64,000 nt of DNA, from positions 310,870 to 374,869 of the forward strand of contig NZ_LMMJ01000007.1 of assembly GCF_001422205.1 (NCBI RefSeq). The letters run 5' to 3'. The position numbers and the translations under genes are program-made. Shown piece after piece: positions 33,848 through 41,500 of the stretch. This DNA comes from Curtobacterium sp. Leaf261. Its GTDB lineage: Bacteria > Actinomycetota > Actinomycetes > Actinomycetales > Microbacteriaceae. Each line of letters opens with the position of its first letter. Within the stretch, counting starts at the first letter, position 1. Under the pieces are notes generated by a model. That model did not search any database. It had not been told where the DNA came from and saw only the letters and a list, made by a program, of their open reading frames with translations.

Positions 33848-33853
33848 TACCCT
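33848..33853 (+). promoter_or_regulatory. Candidate leaderless -10 (TACCCT)
   Basis: It lies 8 nt before the ATG of the TPR-like gene, which has no Shine-Dalgarno; the transcript would begin at or next to the ATG. Confidence 0.5.
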
Positions 33854-33861
33854 CGACCCTG

Positions 33862-34659
33862 ATGTTCCCTCCACCGTCCGACCCCACCGACGACACCGCA
33901 CCGCGCCCCGACGGCGGCCAGCCCCGCGCGGACCAGCAGGCGCGCACAGGCGCCCGCGCCGACGAGCAGGCGCGCGCAGGCGCCCGCGCGGACAGCCAGG
34001 CGCGCGCAGGCGGCCAGGCCAGACACGATCCGCGCGCCCGGCACGCCCAGCCCGGCACGCAGGTTCCTGCCGCCGGGGCTGCCGGCGCGACGTTCGCACC
34101 GATCAGTCTCCGGCCGGCGGTGGACGTGGCCGTCATCCAGGAGCGGCTCCAGCAGCTCGGACAGACCAGGAGCACCACGGCGCTCGCCGAACGCGCCGAG
34201 CTGCTCCGTCTGCTCGGACGTCTCGACGAGGCACTGGTGATCGCGGAGGAGACCTTCCGGCTCGCGCTCTTCACGGGTGACCGCGCCGACGGCGTCGCCG
34301 CGCGGATCCGCCGCGCACACGTGCTGCACGACCTCGGACGGTTCGAGCGCGCCGCGACCGAGTCGGCGACGGCCAGGGGCACGGCGTCCACCGAGGACTG
34401 GCACGAGCTCGAGGGTGCCGCCGCCGAACTCGAGGGCTGGTCGCTCTTCGAGCTCGGCCGCTACGAGGAGGCCAGGGCAGCCCTGAGCTCCGCACACGAC
34501 GCGTTCCGCGCGGCGGGTGCGCCCGCCGAGCGGACCGCCGCACTGAAGTCCGCGATCGAGGAGTCGATGCGCGCGTTCCTCGGGCGGACCCGGAAGCAGC
34601 CCGTCGACCCGCAGGACGCGGTGCGTGCGGCCGCGGCACGGACCGAGCTGGATCGGTGA
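33862..34659 (+). CDS. TPR-like helical-repeat protein
   Basis: This is 265 residues from ATG 33862; a GTG at 33805 overlapping the previous gene is the alternative. Residues 1-75 are an Ala/Arg/Gln/Asp-rich low-complexity stretch with repeats of the type ARADxQARAG. The rest is paired helices with TPR-like spacing (ALAERAELLRLLGRLDEALVIAEETFRLAL, GRYEEARAALSSAHDAFRAAG). It probably acts as a scaffold. It overlaps the SprT-like gene by 4 nt (GTGA), so the two proteins are made together. Confidence 0.75.
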   Translation: MFPPPSDPTDDTAPRPDGGQPRADQQARTGARADEQARAGARADSQARAGGQARHDPRARHAQPGTQVPAAGAAGATFAPISLRPAVDVAVIQERLQQLGQTRSTTALAERAELLRLLGRLDEALVIAEETFRLALFTGDRADGVAARIRRAHVLHDLGRFERAATESATARGTASTEDWHELEGAAAELEGWSLFELGRYEEARAALSSAHDAFRAAGAPAERTAALKSAIEESMRAFLGRTRKQPVDPQDAVRAAAARTELDR

Positions 34660-35126
34660 GCGACCTCGACCGCGTCCGGCTCTGGGCGGAGTCCCTCATC
34701 CGGCTCCACCTCGACGAGCGGACGTGGTCGTTCGGGTTCGACAACGCGAAGACGCGCGCCGGTCAGTGTGACTTCTCGCGACGGCGGATCACGGTGAGCC
34801 GGCACCTGGCGACCCGGTTCGAGGACGAGGACATCCACCAGGTGCTCCTGCACGAGGTCGCCCACGCGCTCGTCGGTGCGCGGGCGGGGCACGGGGCCGT
34901 GTGGCGCCGGACGGCCGGAGAGCTCGGGTACACCGGGTCCCGGTTGCACGACGGTCCGATCGCGAGCGAGCTCGCACCGTGGATCGGCACGTGTCCCGCG
35001 GGGCACGAGCACTTCCGGTACCGGACGCCGTCGCGCCCGATGGCATGCGCGCGCTGTGCCCGCAGGTACGACCCGAGCAACACCATCACCTGGCACCGGC
35101 GGGAGACGACGCAGGTCGTCGCCTGA
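34656..35126 (+). CDS. SprT-like metalloprotease-fold protein
   Basis: This is 156 residues. The zinc-binding HExxH is LLHEVAHALVG (~66-76), with a further His in GHGAVWRR. The C-terminal zinc-ribbon-like part has CPAGHEH and CARCARRY. SprT/Spartan relatives cut DNA-bound proteins; the bacterial ones are poorly characterised. GTG start overlapping the TPR-like stop codon. Confidence 0.85.
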   Translation: MSDLDRVRLWAESLIRLHLDERTWSFGFDNAKTRAGQCDFSRRRITVSRHLATRFEDEDIHQVLLHEVAHALVGARAGHGAVWRRTAGELGYTGSRLHDGPIASELAPWIGTCPAGHEHFRYRTPSRPMACARCARRYDPSNTITWHRRETTQVVA

Positions 35127-35127
35127 A

Positions 35128-35205
35128 CGCACCGGGCACCCCCGCAGCGGGCGTCACCGCACCGGGCACCTCCGCAGCGGGCGTCACCGCACCGGGCACT
35201 CCCGG
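35128..35205 (+). repeat. 30-bp tandem repeat, about 2.5 copies
   Basis: Units begin at 35128, 35158 and 35188 (CGCACCGGGCAC...), the first two differing at one position and the third truncated. They fill the gap after the SprT-like gene, immediately before the promoter of the CGNR gene. Confidence 0.9.
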
Positions 35206-35230
35206 GCCTGGCGCCGTGGCGGTAACCCGT

Positions 35231-35236
35231 TAGCCT
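35231..35236 (+). promoter_or_regulatory. Candidate leaderless -10 (TAGCCT)
   Basis: It lies 6 nt before the ATG of the CGNR gene; no Shine-Dalgarno. Confidence 0.55.
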
Positions 35237-35242
35237 GGTCCG

Positions 35243-35956
35243 ATGCACACCGGCCAGGACATCCGCACCGACAGTGGATCCTCCTGGTTCTTCGACGCCG
35301 GGCGGATCGCCCTGGACTTCGCGCACACCGGCGGCTTCGCGGACGATCCGGCCGGTCGTCGGCCCCGGGCGCACCTCGGCGAGCTGCTCATGACACCGGC
35401 GGACCTCGACGAGTGGCTGTCCGGACACACCGAGCCGATCCACGTCGGTGCGGCGGACCGCGAACTCGTCGACGCGCGGGCGCTCCGTGCCGCCATCGCC
35501 CGTCTCGCGGTCGCAGCGGCACCGGCCCCGGCCCCGGCCCCGGCCCCGGAGACCACGGCAGCAGATCGGAACGCTGCCGCCGCCGGGCTCCGAGCCGGGA
35601 CCGGGCGGACCCAACCGGCGCGTGACGACATCGACACCGTGAACCTGTTCGCCGCGCTCCCGGACGTCCCACCGACCCTCGACGGTGGGCGGCGGCGCGC
35701 GGGGGCGAACCGGGTCCGCCTGGCGCAGGCCCTGTCGAGCGTCGCCAGGGACGCGGTCGCGCTGTTCACCGAGGTCGGCTTCGACGACGTCGCCGCGGAC
35801 GGCAGCCCGACCCGCCTGAGCCGCTGCTCGGCCCCGGACTGCGGGCTCGTCTTCTACGACTCGTCCCGCGGGGGCACCCGTCGCTGGTGCGCCATGCAGC
35901 GCTGCGGGAACCGCGCGAAGGTCCGCGCCCACCGCGCCCGGCAAGCGGCCGTCTGA
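35243..35956 (+). CDS. CGNR zinc-finger / ABATE-domain protein
   Basis: This is 237 residues. The N-terminal ABATE-type region (FDAGRIALDFAHTGGFADDPAG) and C-terminal CGNR finger (CSAPDCGLVFYDSSRGGTRRWCAMQRCGNRAKVRAHR) identify the family, thought to be stress-related transcription regulators. Between them is a variable linker with an Ala-Pro run encoded by CCGGCC-type hexanucleotides (35520-35550). It is probably leaderless and monocistronic, followed by the REP-like element. Confidence 0.9.
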   Translation: MHTGQDIRTDSGSSWFFDAGRIALDFAHTGGFADDPAGRRPRAHLGELLMTPADLDEWLSGHTEPIHVGAADRELVDARALRAAIARLAVAAAPAPAPAPAPETTAADRNAAAAGLRAGTGRTQPARDDIDTVNLFAALPDVPPTLDGGRRRAGANRVRLAQALSSVARDAVALFTEVGFDDVAADGSPTRLSRCSAPDCGLVFYDSSRGGTRRWCAMQRCGNRAKVRAHRARQAAV

Positions 35957-35960
35957 GTCC

Positions 35961-36017
35961 GGACCACCTGTCGGACTGGAGGCGCGGCACCAGCCCGCAC
36001 CGTTCCTCCCGTCCGGA
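35961..36017. repeat. REP-like intergenic palindrome, copy 2
   Basis: It shares 22 exact bases (GGACCACCTGTCGGACTGGA plus GG) with copy 1 at 17211. It contains the exact dispersed 12-mer (35972-35983, inverted) facing a degenerate copy (CCTCCCGTCCG). It probably forms the terminator of the CGNR gene. Confidence 0.85.
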
Positions 36018-36029
36018 CACGACCACCAG

Positions 36030-36065
36030 GATTCGGTGCGCCGAATCTTTTCGTACGGCATGCCG
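36030..36065 (+). promoter_or_regulatory. Manganese-box-like operator of the Nramp gene
   Basis: 18-bp palindrome GATTCGGTGCGCCGAATC (36030-36047), followed by the 10-bp palindrome CGGCATGCCG at 36056-36065. The first has the TTC-N2-TGCG-N2-GAA layout of the MntR box as I recall it from Corynebacterium. Position before a manganese-type Nramp gene supports control by a DtxR/MntR-family repressor. Confidence 0.6.
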
Positions 36066-36120
36066 CAACCTGTGGCACGCTGGGGTCTCGGACATCCAGG
36101 ACCGACCAGGGGCATGCCGC

Positions 36121-37371
36121 ATGACGAACGTCGCCACCGCACCACCGACCGACCAGCCTCCACGGTCGAGGGCTGCCGGTCTGACGCTCCTCGGCCCGGC
36201 GTTCGTGGCTGCCATCGCGTACGTGGACCCCGGCAACGTCGCCGCGAACCTCACCGCCGGCGCCCGGTACGGCTACCTGCTCCTCTGGGTCCTCGTCGCC
36301 GCGAACGCCAGCGCGGTCGTCGTCCAGTACCTGTCCGCCAAGCTCGGGATCGTCACCGGCCGGTCCCTCCCGGAGATGCTCGGGCTCCGACTCCGGAAGC
36401 CCGCGCGACTCGCGTTCTGGGGCCAGGCCGAGATCGTGGCCGCTGCGACCGACGTCGCCGAGGTGATCGGCGGCGCGCTCGCATTCCACCTGCTGTTCGG
36501 CCTGCCGCTGCTCGCCGGCGGGGTGCTCACCGGCGCGATCTCGATGATCGTCCTCGCGGTGCAGTCCCGACGTGGTGCCCGGCCGTTCGAGATCGTCGTG
36601 ACGGGCATGCTGGCGATCCTGACCGTCGGGTTCTGCGCCGGCCTGTTCTTCACCGATCCGTCGCCGGCCGGCATGCTCGGCGGACTCGTCCCACGCTTCG
36701 AGGGGTCGGACTCCGTCGTGCTCGCCGCGTCGATGCTCGGTGCCACCGTGATGCCGCACGCCGTCTACCTGCACTCCGCGCTGAGCCGGGACCGGCACGG
36801 GTCGACACCCGCCGGACCGGAGCGCCGCCGGGTGCTGCACTTCACGCGGTGGGACGTGGCGCTCGCGCTCGTCGTGGCCGGCGGTGTGAACGTCGCGATG
36901 CTCGTGCTGGCCGCTGCGACGCTCCAGGGCGTGGGCGGCACCGACACCATCGTCGGCGCACAGCACGCGATCGAGTCGCGGCTCGGGGCCGGGGTCGGGG
37001 TGCTCTTCGCGGTCGGGCTGCTCGCCTCAGGGCTCGCGTCGACGTCGGTCGGGTGCATGGCGGGCGCGGAGATCATGCGGGGGTTGCTGCACGTGCGCAT
37101 CCCGCTGCTCGCCCGGCGGCTCATCACCCTCGTCCCGGCGCTGGTCCTGCTCGGGATCGGACTCGACCCGACGATGCTCCTCGTCGGCAGCCAGGTCGTG
37201 CTGTCCTTCGGGATCGCGTTCGCGGTGGTCCCGCTCGTCGTGTACACCTCGCGGCGGAGCATCATGGGCGCCGACGCGAACGCGCTCGTGACGAGGATCG
37301 TCGCGAGCGCGGTGGCGGTCGTCATCGTGGTGCTGAACGTCGCGCTGGTCTGGTTGACGTTCGCCGGGTGA
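36121..37371 (+). CDS. mntH: Nramp-family divalent metal (Mn2+) transporter
   Basis: This is 416 residues with 11 helices. The metal site is formed by DPGN in helix 1 (AIAYVDPGNVAANL) and the unwound helix 6 MPH motif (GATVMPHAVYLHS), the combination that selects Mn2+ and Fe2+ by proton symport. Start ATG 36121; the long reading frame that begins earlier is shadow. Monocistronic, with the palindromes listed above about 75-90 nt upstream. Confidence 0.93.
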   Translation: MTNVATAPPTDQPPRSRAAGLTLLGPAFVAAIAYVDPGNVAANLTAGARYGYLLLWVLVAANASAVVVQYLSAKLGIVTGRSLPEMLGLRLRKPARLAFWGQAEIVAAATDVAEVIGGALAFHLLFGLPLLAGGVLTGAISMIVLAVQSRRGARPFEIVVTGMLAILTVGFCAGLFFTDPSPAGMLGGLVPRFEGSDSVVLAASMLGATVMPHAVYLHSALSRDRHGSTPAGPERRRVLHFTRWDVALALVVAGGVNVAMLVLAAATLQGVGGTDTIVGAQHAIESRLGAGVGVLFAVGLLASGLASTSVGCMAGAEIMRGLLHVRIPLLARRLITLVPALVLLGIGLDPTMLLVGSQVVLSFGIAFAVVPLVVYTSRRSIMGADANALVTRIVASAVAVVIVVLNVALVWLTFAG

Positions 37372-37410
37372 GCCGTTGCCCGGCCCGGCCCGGCCCGGTC
37401 GTTCTCGCGA

Positions 37411-37472
37411 AACACGAAGTCGGCCGCGTCGCGCACAGGTATTTCCCTGCGAGACGCGGCCGACCTGGTGTT
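37411..37472. terminator. Long hairpin between convergent mntH and DUF427 gene
   Basis: A perfect 12-bp core GTCGGCCGCGTC / GACGCGGCCGAC (37419-37430, 37453-37464) is extended inward by GCGCA / TGC and outward by AACAC / GTGTT. It probably stops transcripts from both sides. Confidence 0.75.
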
Positions 37473-37480
37473 CCGCGGAG

Positions 37481-37520
37481 GCGGGTCAGTCGGTGACCTG
37501 GCGGGTCAGTCGGTGACCTG
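37481..37520. repeat. 20-bp tandem duplication at the end of the DUF427 gene
   Basis: GCGGGTCAGTCGGTGACCTG occurs twice head to tail. It covers the last codons and stop, so a second in-phase-looking copy of the terminal sequence lies just outside the gene. Confidence 0.95.
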
Positions 37521-37808
37521 GACGCCCTTCCAGAACGCGACGTAGCCGCTGAAGTCCTTGCCGACCCGGTCGAACGCGGTCTTGATCGGGTCCGGGTACG
37601 AGAACGCCGCGTCGGTGAACGTCTGGTCGCCAGCCTTGACCGTGAAGTACTGCGCGTCGCCCTTCCACGGGCAGTGGTACGGCGTGTCGGTCTTCGTCAG
37701 GAGCTCGGTGTTGAGGCTCGCCGGCGGGAAGTACCAGTTGCCCTCGATCTGGATGAGGTCCTCCTGCGGGGCCTCGGCGATGACGGTGTCGTTCGCAACT
37801 GCCTTCAT
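37506..37808 (-). CDS. DUF427 protein
   Basis: This is 100 residues, a complete small DUF427 domain. It includes the characteristic GNWYFPPASLNTELLTKTDTPYHCPWKGDAQYFTV and the end DFSGYVAFWKGV. Members are small beta-sheet proteins of unknown function common in actinobacteria. Start ATG 37808 with AAGGATG upstream. Single gene. Confidence 0.9.
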   Translation of the reverse strand: MKAVANDTVIAEAPQEDLIQIEGNWYFPPASLNTELLTKTDTPYHCPWKGDAQYFTVKAGDQTFTDAAFSYPDPIKTAFDRVGKDFSGYVAFWKGVQVTD

Positions 37809-37866
37809 GGTGCATCCTTCGCTTCGTCGCGGACCACGGGGTGGTGGCCCTGCCATGGAACGAACG

Positions 37867-38502
37867 CTACGCGCGCCGGGTCTGTTCCCGCGGTGCGCGA
37901 CGACCGGCCCCTGCACGGAGGGTCCGCAGACCGGTCGTCGGTGCGAACGCGCGCGCGACGGACTCGCCCCGCCCCACCGACTCGAGCATCGTCGCGCTGA
38001 CGGACGCCGAGACCAGGTGCCGCACCGCACGACGGAGGCCCGTGTACGCCGCGCATGCCGCCGCGGCCTCCGGTGAGCTCGCGTCGATCCCACGTGCGGC
38101 GAGCGCGTCCACCACGGCCCCCGCCGCGAGGAGGTCCTCGACCGCGAAGTCCGGCGACGTCGCCTGGTCGCTGGTCGACTCACCCGCGCCCTCGAGCGAC
38201 GGGTCGACCGCGCCGCCGCCGACCGGCCCGTCGTCGATCCCCGCGGCGATCACGGCGACGATGCAGCGGTCACCACGGTCGGACTGGAGGCCCAGCACGC
38301 GGTCCGCCACGGCGCTCGCGTCACCGAGACCGGCGAGCACCACCTCCGGCCCGTCGGGCAGGAGCCCCGCGGCAGTGCGGGGGTCGACCGTCGGGAGGAC
38401 GTCGACCCACACGACCAGATGGGCGTCGCGGGCGATCCTCGCGGCTCCGGCGGCACCCCACCCGAAGCGGACCTGATACCTCGTCTGACCTCGCTCGTGC
38501 AC
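37867..38502 (-). CDS. ComB-like (2-phosphosulfolactate phosphatase family) protein
   Basis: This is 211 residues. YQVRFGWGAAGAARIARDAHLVVWVDVLPTVD resembles the start of ComB-family proteins, normally about 240 residues; the middle (CIVAVIAAG, DFAVEDLLAAGAVVDAL) also fits. In archaea ComB acts in coenzyme M synthesis; bacterial homologues have no clear role. GTG start with TATGGT 6 nt upstream and no Shine-Dalgarno, so probably leaderless. The exact 12-mer is at 38280-38291 (read L-Q-S-D). Confidence 0.7.
   Translation of the reverse strand: MHERGQTRYQVRFGWGAAGAARIARDAHLVVWVDVLPTVDPRTAAGLLPDGPEVVLAGLGDASAVADRVLGLQSDRGDRCIVAVIAAGIDDGPVGGGAVDPSLEGAGESTSDQATSPDFAVEDLLAAGAVVDALAARGIDASSPEAAAACAAYTGLRRAVRHLVSASVSATMLESVGRGESVARAFAPTTGLRTLRAGAGRRAPREQTRRA
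38280..38291. repeat. Dispersed 12-mer (inverted) CGGACTGGAGGC
   Basis: Exact copy in the ComB-like gene. Confidence 0.9.
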
Positions 38503-38537
38503 CCCGACACCATATCCACGGCCGGTACGATTCCGGG
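38503..38537. promoter_or_regulatory. Back-to-back leaderless promoters in 35 bp
   Basis: The minus-strand TATGGT (38514-38509) is 6 nt before the GTG at 38502, and the plus-strand TACGAT (38526-38531) is 6 nt before the ATG at 38538. The two -10 boxes are 11 bp apart, so each -35 region lies at or inside the other gene. Confidence 0.55.
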
Positions 38538-39179
38538 ATGGACGTTGTTCAGATCCCCACCCTGACCGGCGACCGCGTCACCCTCGAGCCCCTCGGCCGT
38601 GAACACGCCGAGGACCTGCGGGCGGCCGTCGCCGACGGGGACCTCTGGCGCACCTGGTACACGAACGTGCCGCGCCCGACCGAGGTCGAGGCGCACGTGG
38701 ACCGGTTCCTCGCCGAGCACGCGGCCGGGACGATGATGCCCTTCGCGATCCGGGACCGTTCCACCGGGCGCGTGGTGGGCATGACGACCTTCCTGAACAT
38801 CGAGGTCCCGCACCGTCGGCTCGAGATCGGGGCGACGTTCCTCGGTGGGTCCGCACAGCGCACGGGCATCAACACCGAGGCCAAGCTGCTGCTGCTCTCG
38901 CACGCGTTCGACACCTGGGACGCCACCGCGGTGGAGTTCCGGACGCACTGGCACAACCACGGCTCGCGGGCGGCGGTCCTCGCCCTCGGCGCGAAGCAGG
39001 ACGGGGTGCTCCGGAACCACCGCCTCGGCCCGGACGGCTCGCGGCGGGACACCGTCGTGTTCTCGATCATCGACGCCGAGTGGCCGACGGTCCGCCTCGC
39101 GCTGCAGGAGCGGCTCGCCGCGCGCGACCGGGTCGCCGGCAGTCGGGCCGAGGGTCGGCACACGGGCCGCCACGCCTGA
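38538..39179 (+). CDS. GNAT-family (RimJ/RimL-like) N-acetyltransferase
   Basis: This is 213 residues. It has the RimJ/RimL-like pattern: LTGDRVTLEPLGREHAEDL at the start, VVGMTTFLNIEVPHRRLEIGATFLGGSAQRTGINTEAKLLLLSHAF around the acetyl-CoA site, and NHGSRAAVLALGAKQDGVLRNH near the end. The substrate may be a protein N-terminus or a small amine. ATG 38538, leaderless type. Confidence 0.88.
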   Translation: MDVVQIPTLTGDRVTLEPLGREHAEDLRAAVADGDLWRTWYTNVPRPTEVEAHVDRFLAEHAAGTMMPFAIRDRSTGRVVGMTTFLNIEVPHRRLEIGATFLGGSAQRTGINTEAKLLLLSHAFDTWDATAVEFRTHWHNHGSRAAVLALGAKQDGVLRNHRLGPDGSRRDTVVFSIIDAEWPTVRLALQERLAARDRVAGSRAEGRHTGRHA

Positions 39180-39308
39180 CCCGCACGTTCGGGAATTCCG
39201 GGTGGGTCAACCCGCACGCTCGTGCGGTTGCGGCCGGCGGGCGGACCTGAGTTCGCTGGGACGGGACCTGCGGGGCGGGGCCGGGCCGCGCCTCCAGGCC
39301 GACGCGCG

Positions 39309-39314
39309 TAGCGT
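39309..39314 (+). promoter_or_regulatory. Candidate leaderless -10 (TAGCGT)
   Basis: It lies 7 nt before the ATG at 39322. A 12-mer variant (GCCTCCAGGCCG, 39289-39300) lies in the -35/spacer region. Confidence 0.5.
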
Positions 39315-39321
39315 CACCGGC

Positions 39322-39810
39322 ATGCACGTCGGCCTCCGCATCGTCCTCAACGCGCCCGTGGACGTCGTCCGCGACGCCCTCCGCAACCCCCAGGTGATGG
39401 TGGCGGTGACCGAGCCGATACTCGTGTACCGATCGCTCTCCGCATCCGGGTTCCCCACGCGGTGGACCCCCGGGCAGGCGCATCCGGTCCGGGCCGACGC
39501 GTTCGGGGTCATCCCGAGTGGGAACACCCACGTCGACATCGACCTGTACGACATCGACGGCATCCCCGTGCAGCGCGACAACGGTGGCGGGACCTCGGGG
39601 CTGTTCGCCCGGATGGACATGCAGCACCGGATGGTCGCGACGGAGCTCCCCGACGGGCGGACGCTGTTCCGCGATCGCCTGAGCTACCGGATGCGCCCGT
39701 GGCCGCTCGGCCTCGCGCTGTGGCCGGGACTCTGGGTGGTCTGGCAGTGGCGGGCCGCACGGATGCGCGCCCTCGCCCCCTCGTGGCGCCGGGAGGACGT
39801 CACTCGCTGA
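39322..39810 (+). CDS. SRPBCC-like small protein, unknown function
   Basis: This is 162 residues. The start MHVGLRIVLNAPVDVVRDALRNPQVMVAVTEP resembles a polyketide-cyclase/START-like helix-grip protein, and the end carries a hydrophobic segment (WPLGLALWPGLWVVWQWRAAR). The assignment is tentative. It overlaps the converging DUF2142 gene by 11 bp. Confidence 0.65.
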   Translation: MHVGLRIVLNAPVDVVRDALRNPQVMVAVTEPILVYRSLSASGFPTRWTPGQAHPVRADAFGVIPSGNTHVDIDLYDIDGIPVQRDNGGGTSGLFARMDMQHRMVATELPDGRTLFRDRLSYRMRPWPLGLALWPGLWVVWQWRAARMRALAPSWRREDVTR

Positions 39811-41446
39811 CCGCAGGCTGCGACGGCGCGGGCTGCGACGGCGACAGCGCGGGCTGCGACGGCGACGGCGACCTCCGGGCGGATGCGATGGTGATGACGA
39901 CGGCGCCGAGCACGACCAACCCGATGACGAGCATCGTCCCGACGGTCCAGACGCCGCCGGGTGCCTGCCACCCGTCGCCGGAGAACATTGCCCCGCGCGA
40001 ACCCATCGAGCCGACCGAGTAGCGACGGTAGACGGCGACGAAGCTCAGGACCTGGCCCACGGCAGCGGCACCGACGAGGACCGCGGCCGCCCTGCCCCCG
40101 GTCCGACCTCGGGACGAGGACCCCGCTGCGAACCCCGCGACGAGGACCATCGCGACCAGGACGGGCAGCCCGTACCGCCCCTGCCAGATGTACCCGAAGG
40201 TGTGCGCCGTGGGGGCCTGGAGCGCGACCGGGAACAGCACGACGGCCGCCATGAGGACGAGCGCTCCGAGCATCGCGCGGCGGCGCCCTGCGGCGAGCGC
40301 ACCGAACACGACGATGCCGAGCCCGATCGTCCAGCCCGCGTACACAGCCTCCGGCGCGAAGGTGTCCTGCCAGCCGAAGATGCCGATCATCCCCTTGCCG
40401 AAGGTGCCGGTGTCGAGGAACGTGTGGGTCGCGGCGGCGAGCACCCCCGCGCGTTCCGGGTCGGAGGAGGGGATGAACCCGCCGTCGCGGGCGATGCTCA
40501 TCGTCCACACCACCGCGGGGAGGATCGCCACCACGGTCGCGGCGATCGCGACGAGGACCGCCCGGGTGCGCAGAACGCTCACGAGCCGCGCGACCGGCAC
40601 CGTCAGGCAGACGGCGACGAGCACGATGACGAGGATCACGGGCGACGTCGAGCGCATGCTCGCGGCGACGGCGATCGACACCGCGAGGAGCGCCATGCGA
40701 CCGGCCGACGGCCGCTCGCGGCTGTCGTGCAGCACGAGCAGCCCGAGCGCCGTCGCAGCCGCGGTCGCACAGATCTCGGTGCCGTTCGGGTTGACGAGGC
40801 CGCCCAGGTAGAACACCATCGGCGTGCAGGCGACCGCGAACCACCCCGCGAGGGTCCGGAGGCGTGGCAGGGACGCCGCAGCGAACAGGACGAGCGCGAG
40901 GAAGAAGCTGTTGACGAGCGCCGAGACGAGCCGCATCCCGAGCATCGACCAGCTCCCGCCGACGATGAGCGACGGCCACCCGACGACCGCGTAGTACAGC
41001 GGGTAGTAGGAACCCACGCCGGTCTTGACCGTCTGGACCTCGTGCCCGAGGGACGCCGGCGCCGGCGCGCAGGACGCGGTGGTCATCGGCAGGGCGACGT
41101 AACAGGTCATCTCGCCGCCGACCTGGCCGATGTCCGCGGGGAGCCGGAACGTCGTGATGCCGGGGGTGTCGGTCGGGGCGCCGACGAACTGTCCACGAAC
41201 CGTCGCTGCCGCCTTGGCGACGTGGCCCGACTCGTCCGGGCCGGAGGACAGCGGCGATGCCAGGGACCAGGCGGCCGACACCAGGAAGAGCCCGAGCAAC
41301 GCGACGACGAAGACCAGCCGGGGCGTGACGACGACACGCGGGGCGCGAACCGCGCGCGGGGTGCGGTCCGGGCGCGGGGTGCGGCGTCCGCGCGCGGTGG
41401 TCATGCCGCGCGATGACCCGGACCGCGGCACAGGTGTTTCCCCCAT
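39800..41446 (-). CDS. DUF2142-like polytopic membrane protein
   Basis: This is 548 residues. A basic N-terminus is followed by about 12 helices, with the family motif SSGPDESGHVAKA after helix 1 and loop GQFVGAPTDTPG. DUF2142 proteins look like GT-C lipid-linked-sugar transferases and probably work on cell-envelope glycans. ATG 41446 has TAGGAT 6 nt upstream (leaderless); an internal ATG (M15) is possible. The C-terminus has a PSPSQPALSPSQPAPSQPA repeat. Confidence 0.78.
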   Translation of the reverse strand: MGETPVPRSGSSRGMTTARGRRTPRPDRTPRAVRAPRVVVTPRLVFVVALLGLFLVSAAWSLASPLSSGPDESGHVAKAAATVRGQFVGAPTDTPGITTFRLPADIGQVGGEMTCYVALPMTTASCAPAPASLGHEVQTVKTGVGSYYPLYYAVVGWPSLIVGGSWSMLGMRLVSALVNSFFLALVLFAAASLPRLRTLAGWFAVACTPMVFYLGGLVNPNGTEICATAAATALGLLVLHDSRERPSAGRMALLAVSIAVAASMRSTSPVILVIVLVAVCLTVPVARLVSVLRTRAVLVAIAATVVAILPAVVWTMSIARDGGFIPSSDPERAGVLAAATHTFLDTGTFGKGMIGIFGWQDTFAPEAVYAGWTIGLGIVVFGALAAGRRRAMLGALVLMAAVVLFPVALQAPTAHTFGYIWQGRYGLPVLVAMVLVAGFAAGSSSRGRTGGRAAAVLVGAAAVGQVLSFVAVYRRYSVGSMGSRGAMFSGDGWQAPGGVWTVGTMLVIGLVVLGAVVITIASARRSPSPSQPALSPSQPAPSQPAVSE

Positions 41447-41452
41447 GCGTCG

Positions 41453-41458
41453 ATCCTA
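41453..41458 (-). promoter_or_regulatory. Candidate leaderless -10 (TAGGAT) of the DUF2142 gene
   Basis: It lies 6 nt before the ATG at 41446 on the minus strand. Confidence 0.5.
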
Positions 41459-41487
41459 CGAGCTCCGCCGAGTCGCCCCGGACGGCG

Positions 41488-41493
41488 TACCCT
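41488..41493 (+). promoter_or_regulatory. Candidate leaderless -10 (TACCCT) of the DUF1684 gene
   Basis: It lies 7 nt before the GTG at 41501; the divergent pair of leaderless promoters is 29 bp apart. Confidence 0.5.
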
Positions 41494-41500
41494 CCTGTGT

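Noticed and set aside
39800-39810. Overlap of the convergent SRPBCC-like and DUF2142 genes as a sign of mis-annotation
   Set aside because: Both frames show family features up to their stops; an 11-bp convergent overlap is acceptable.
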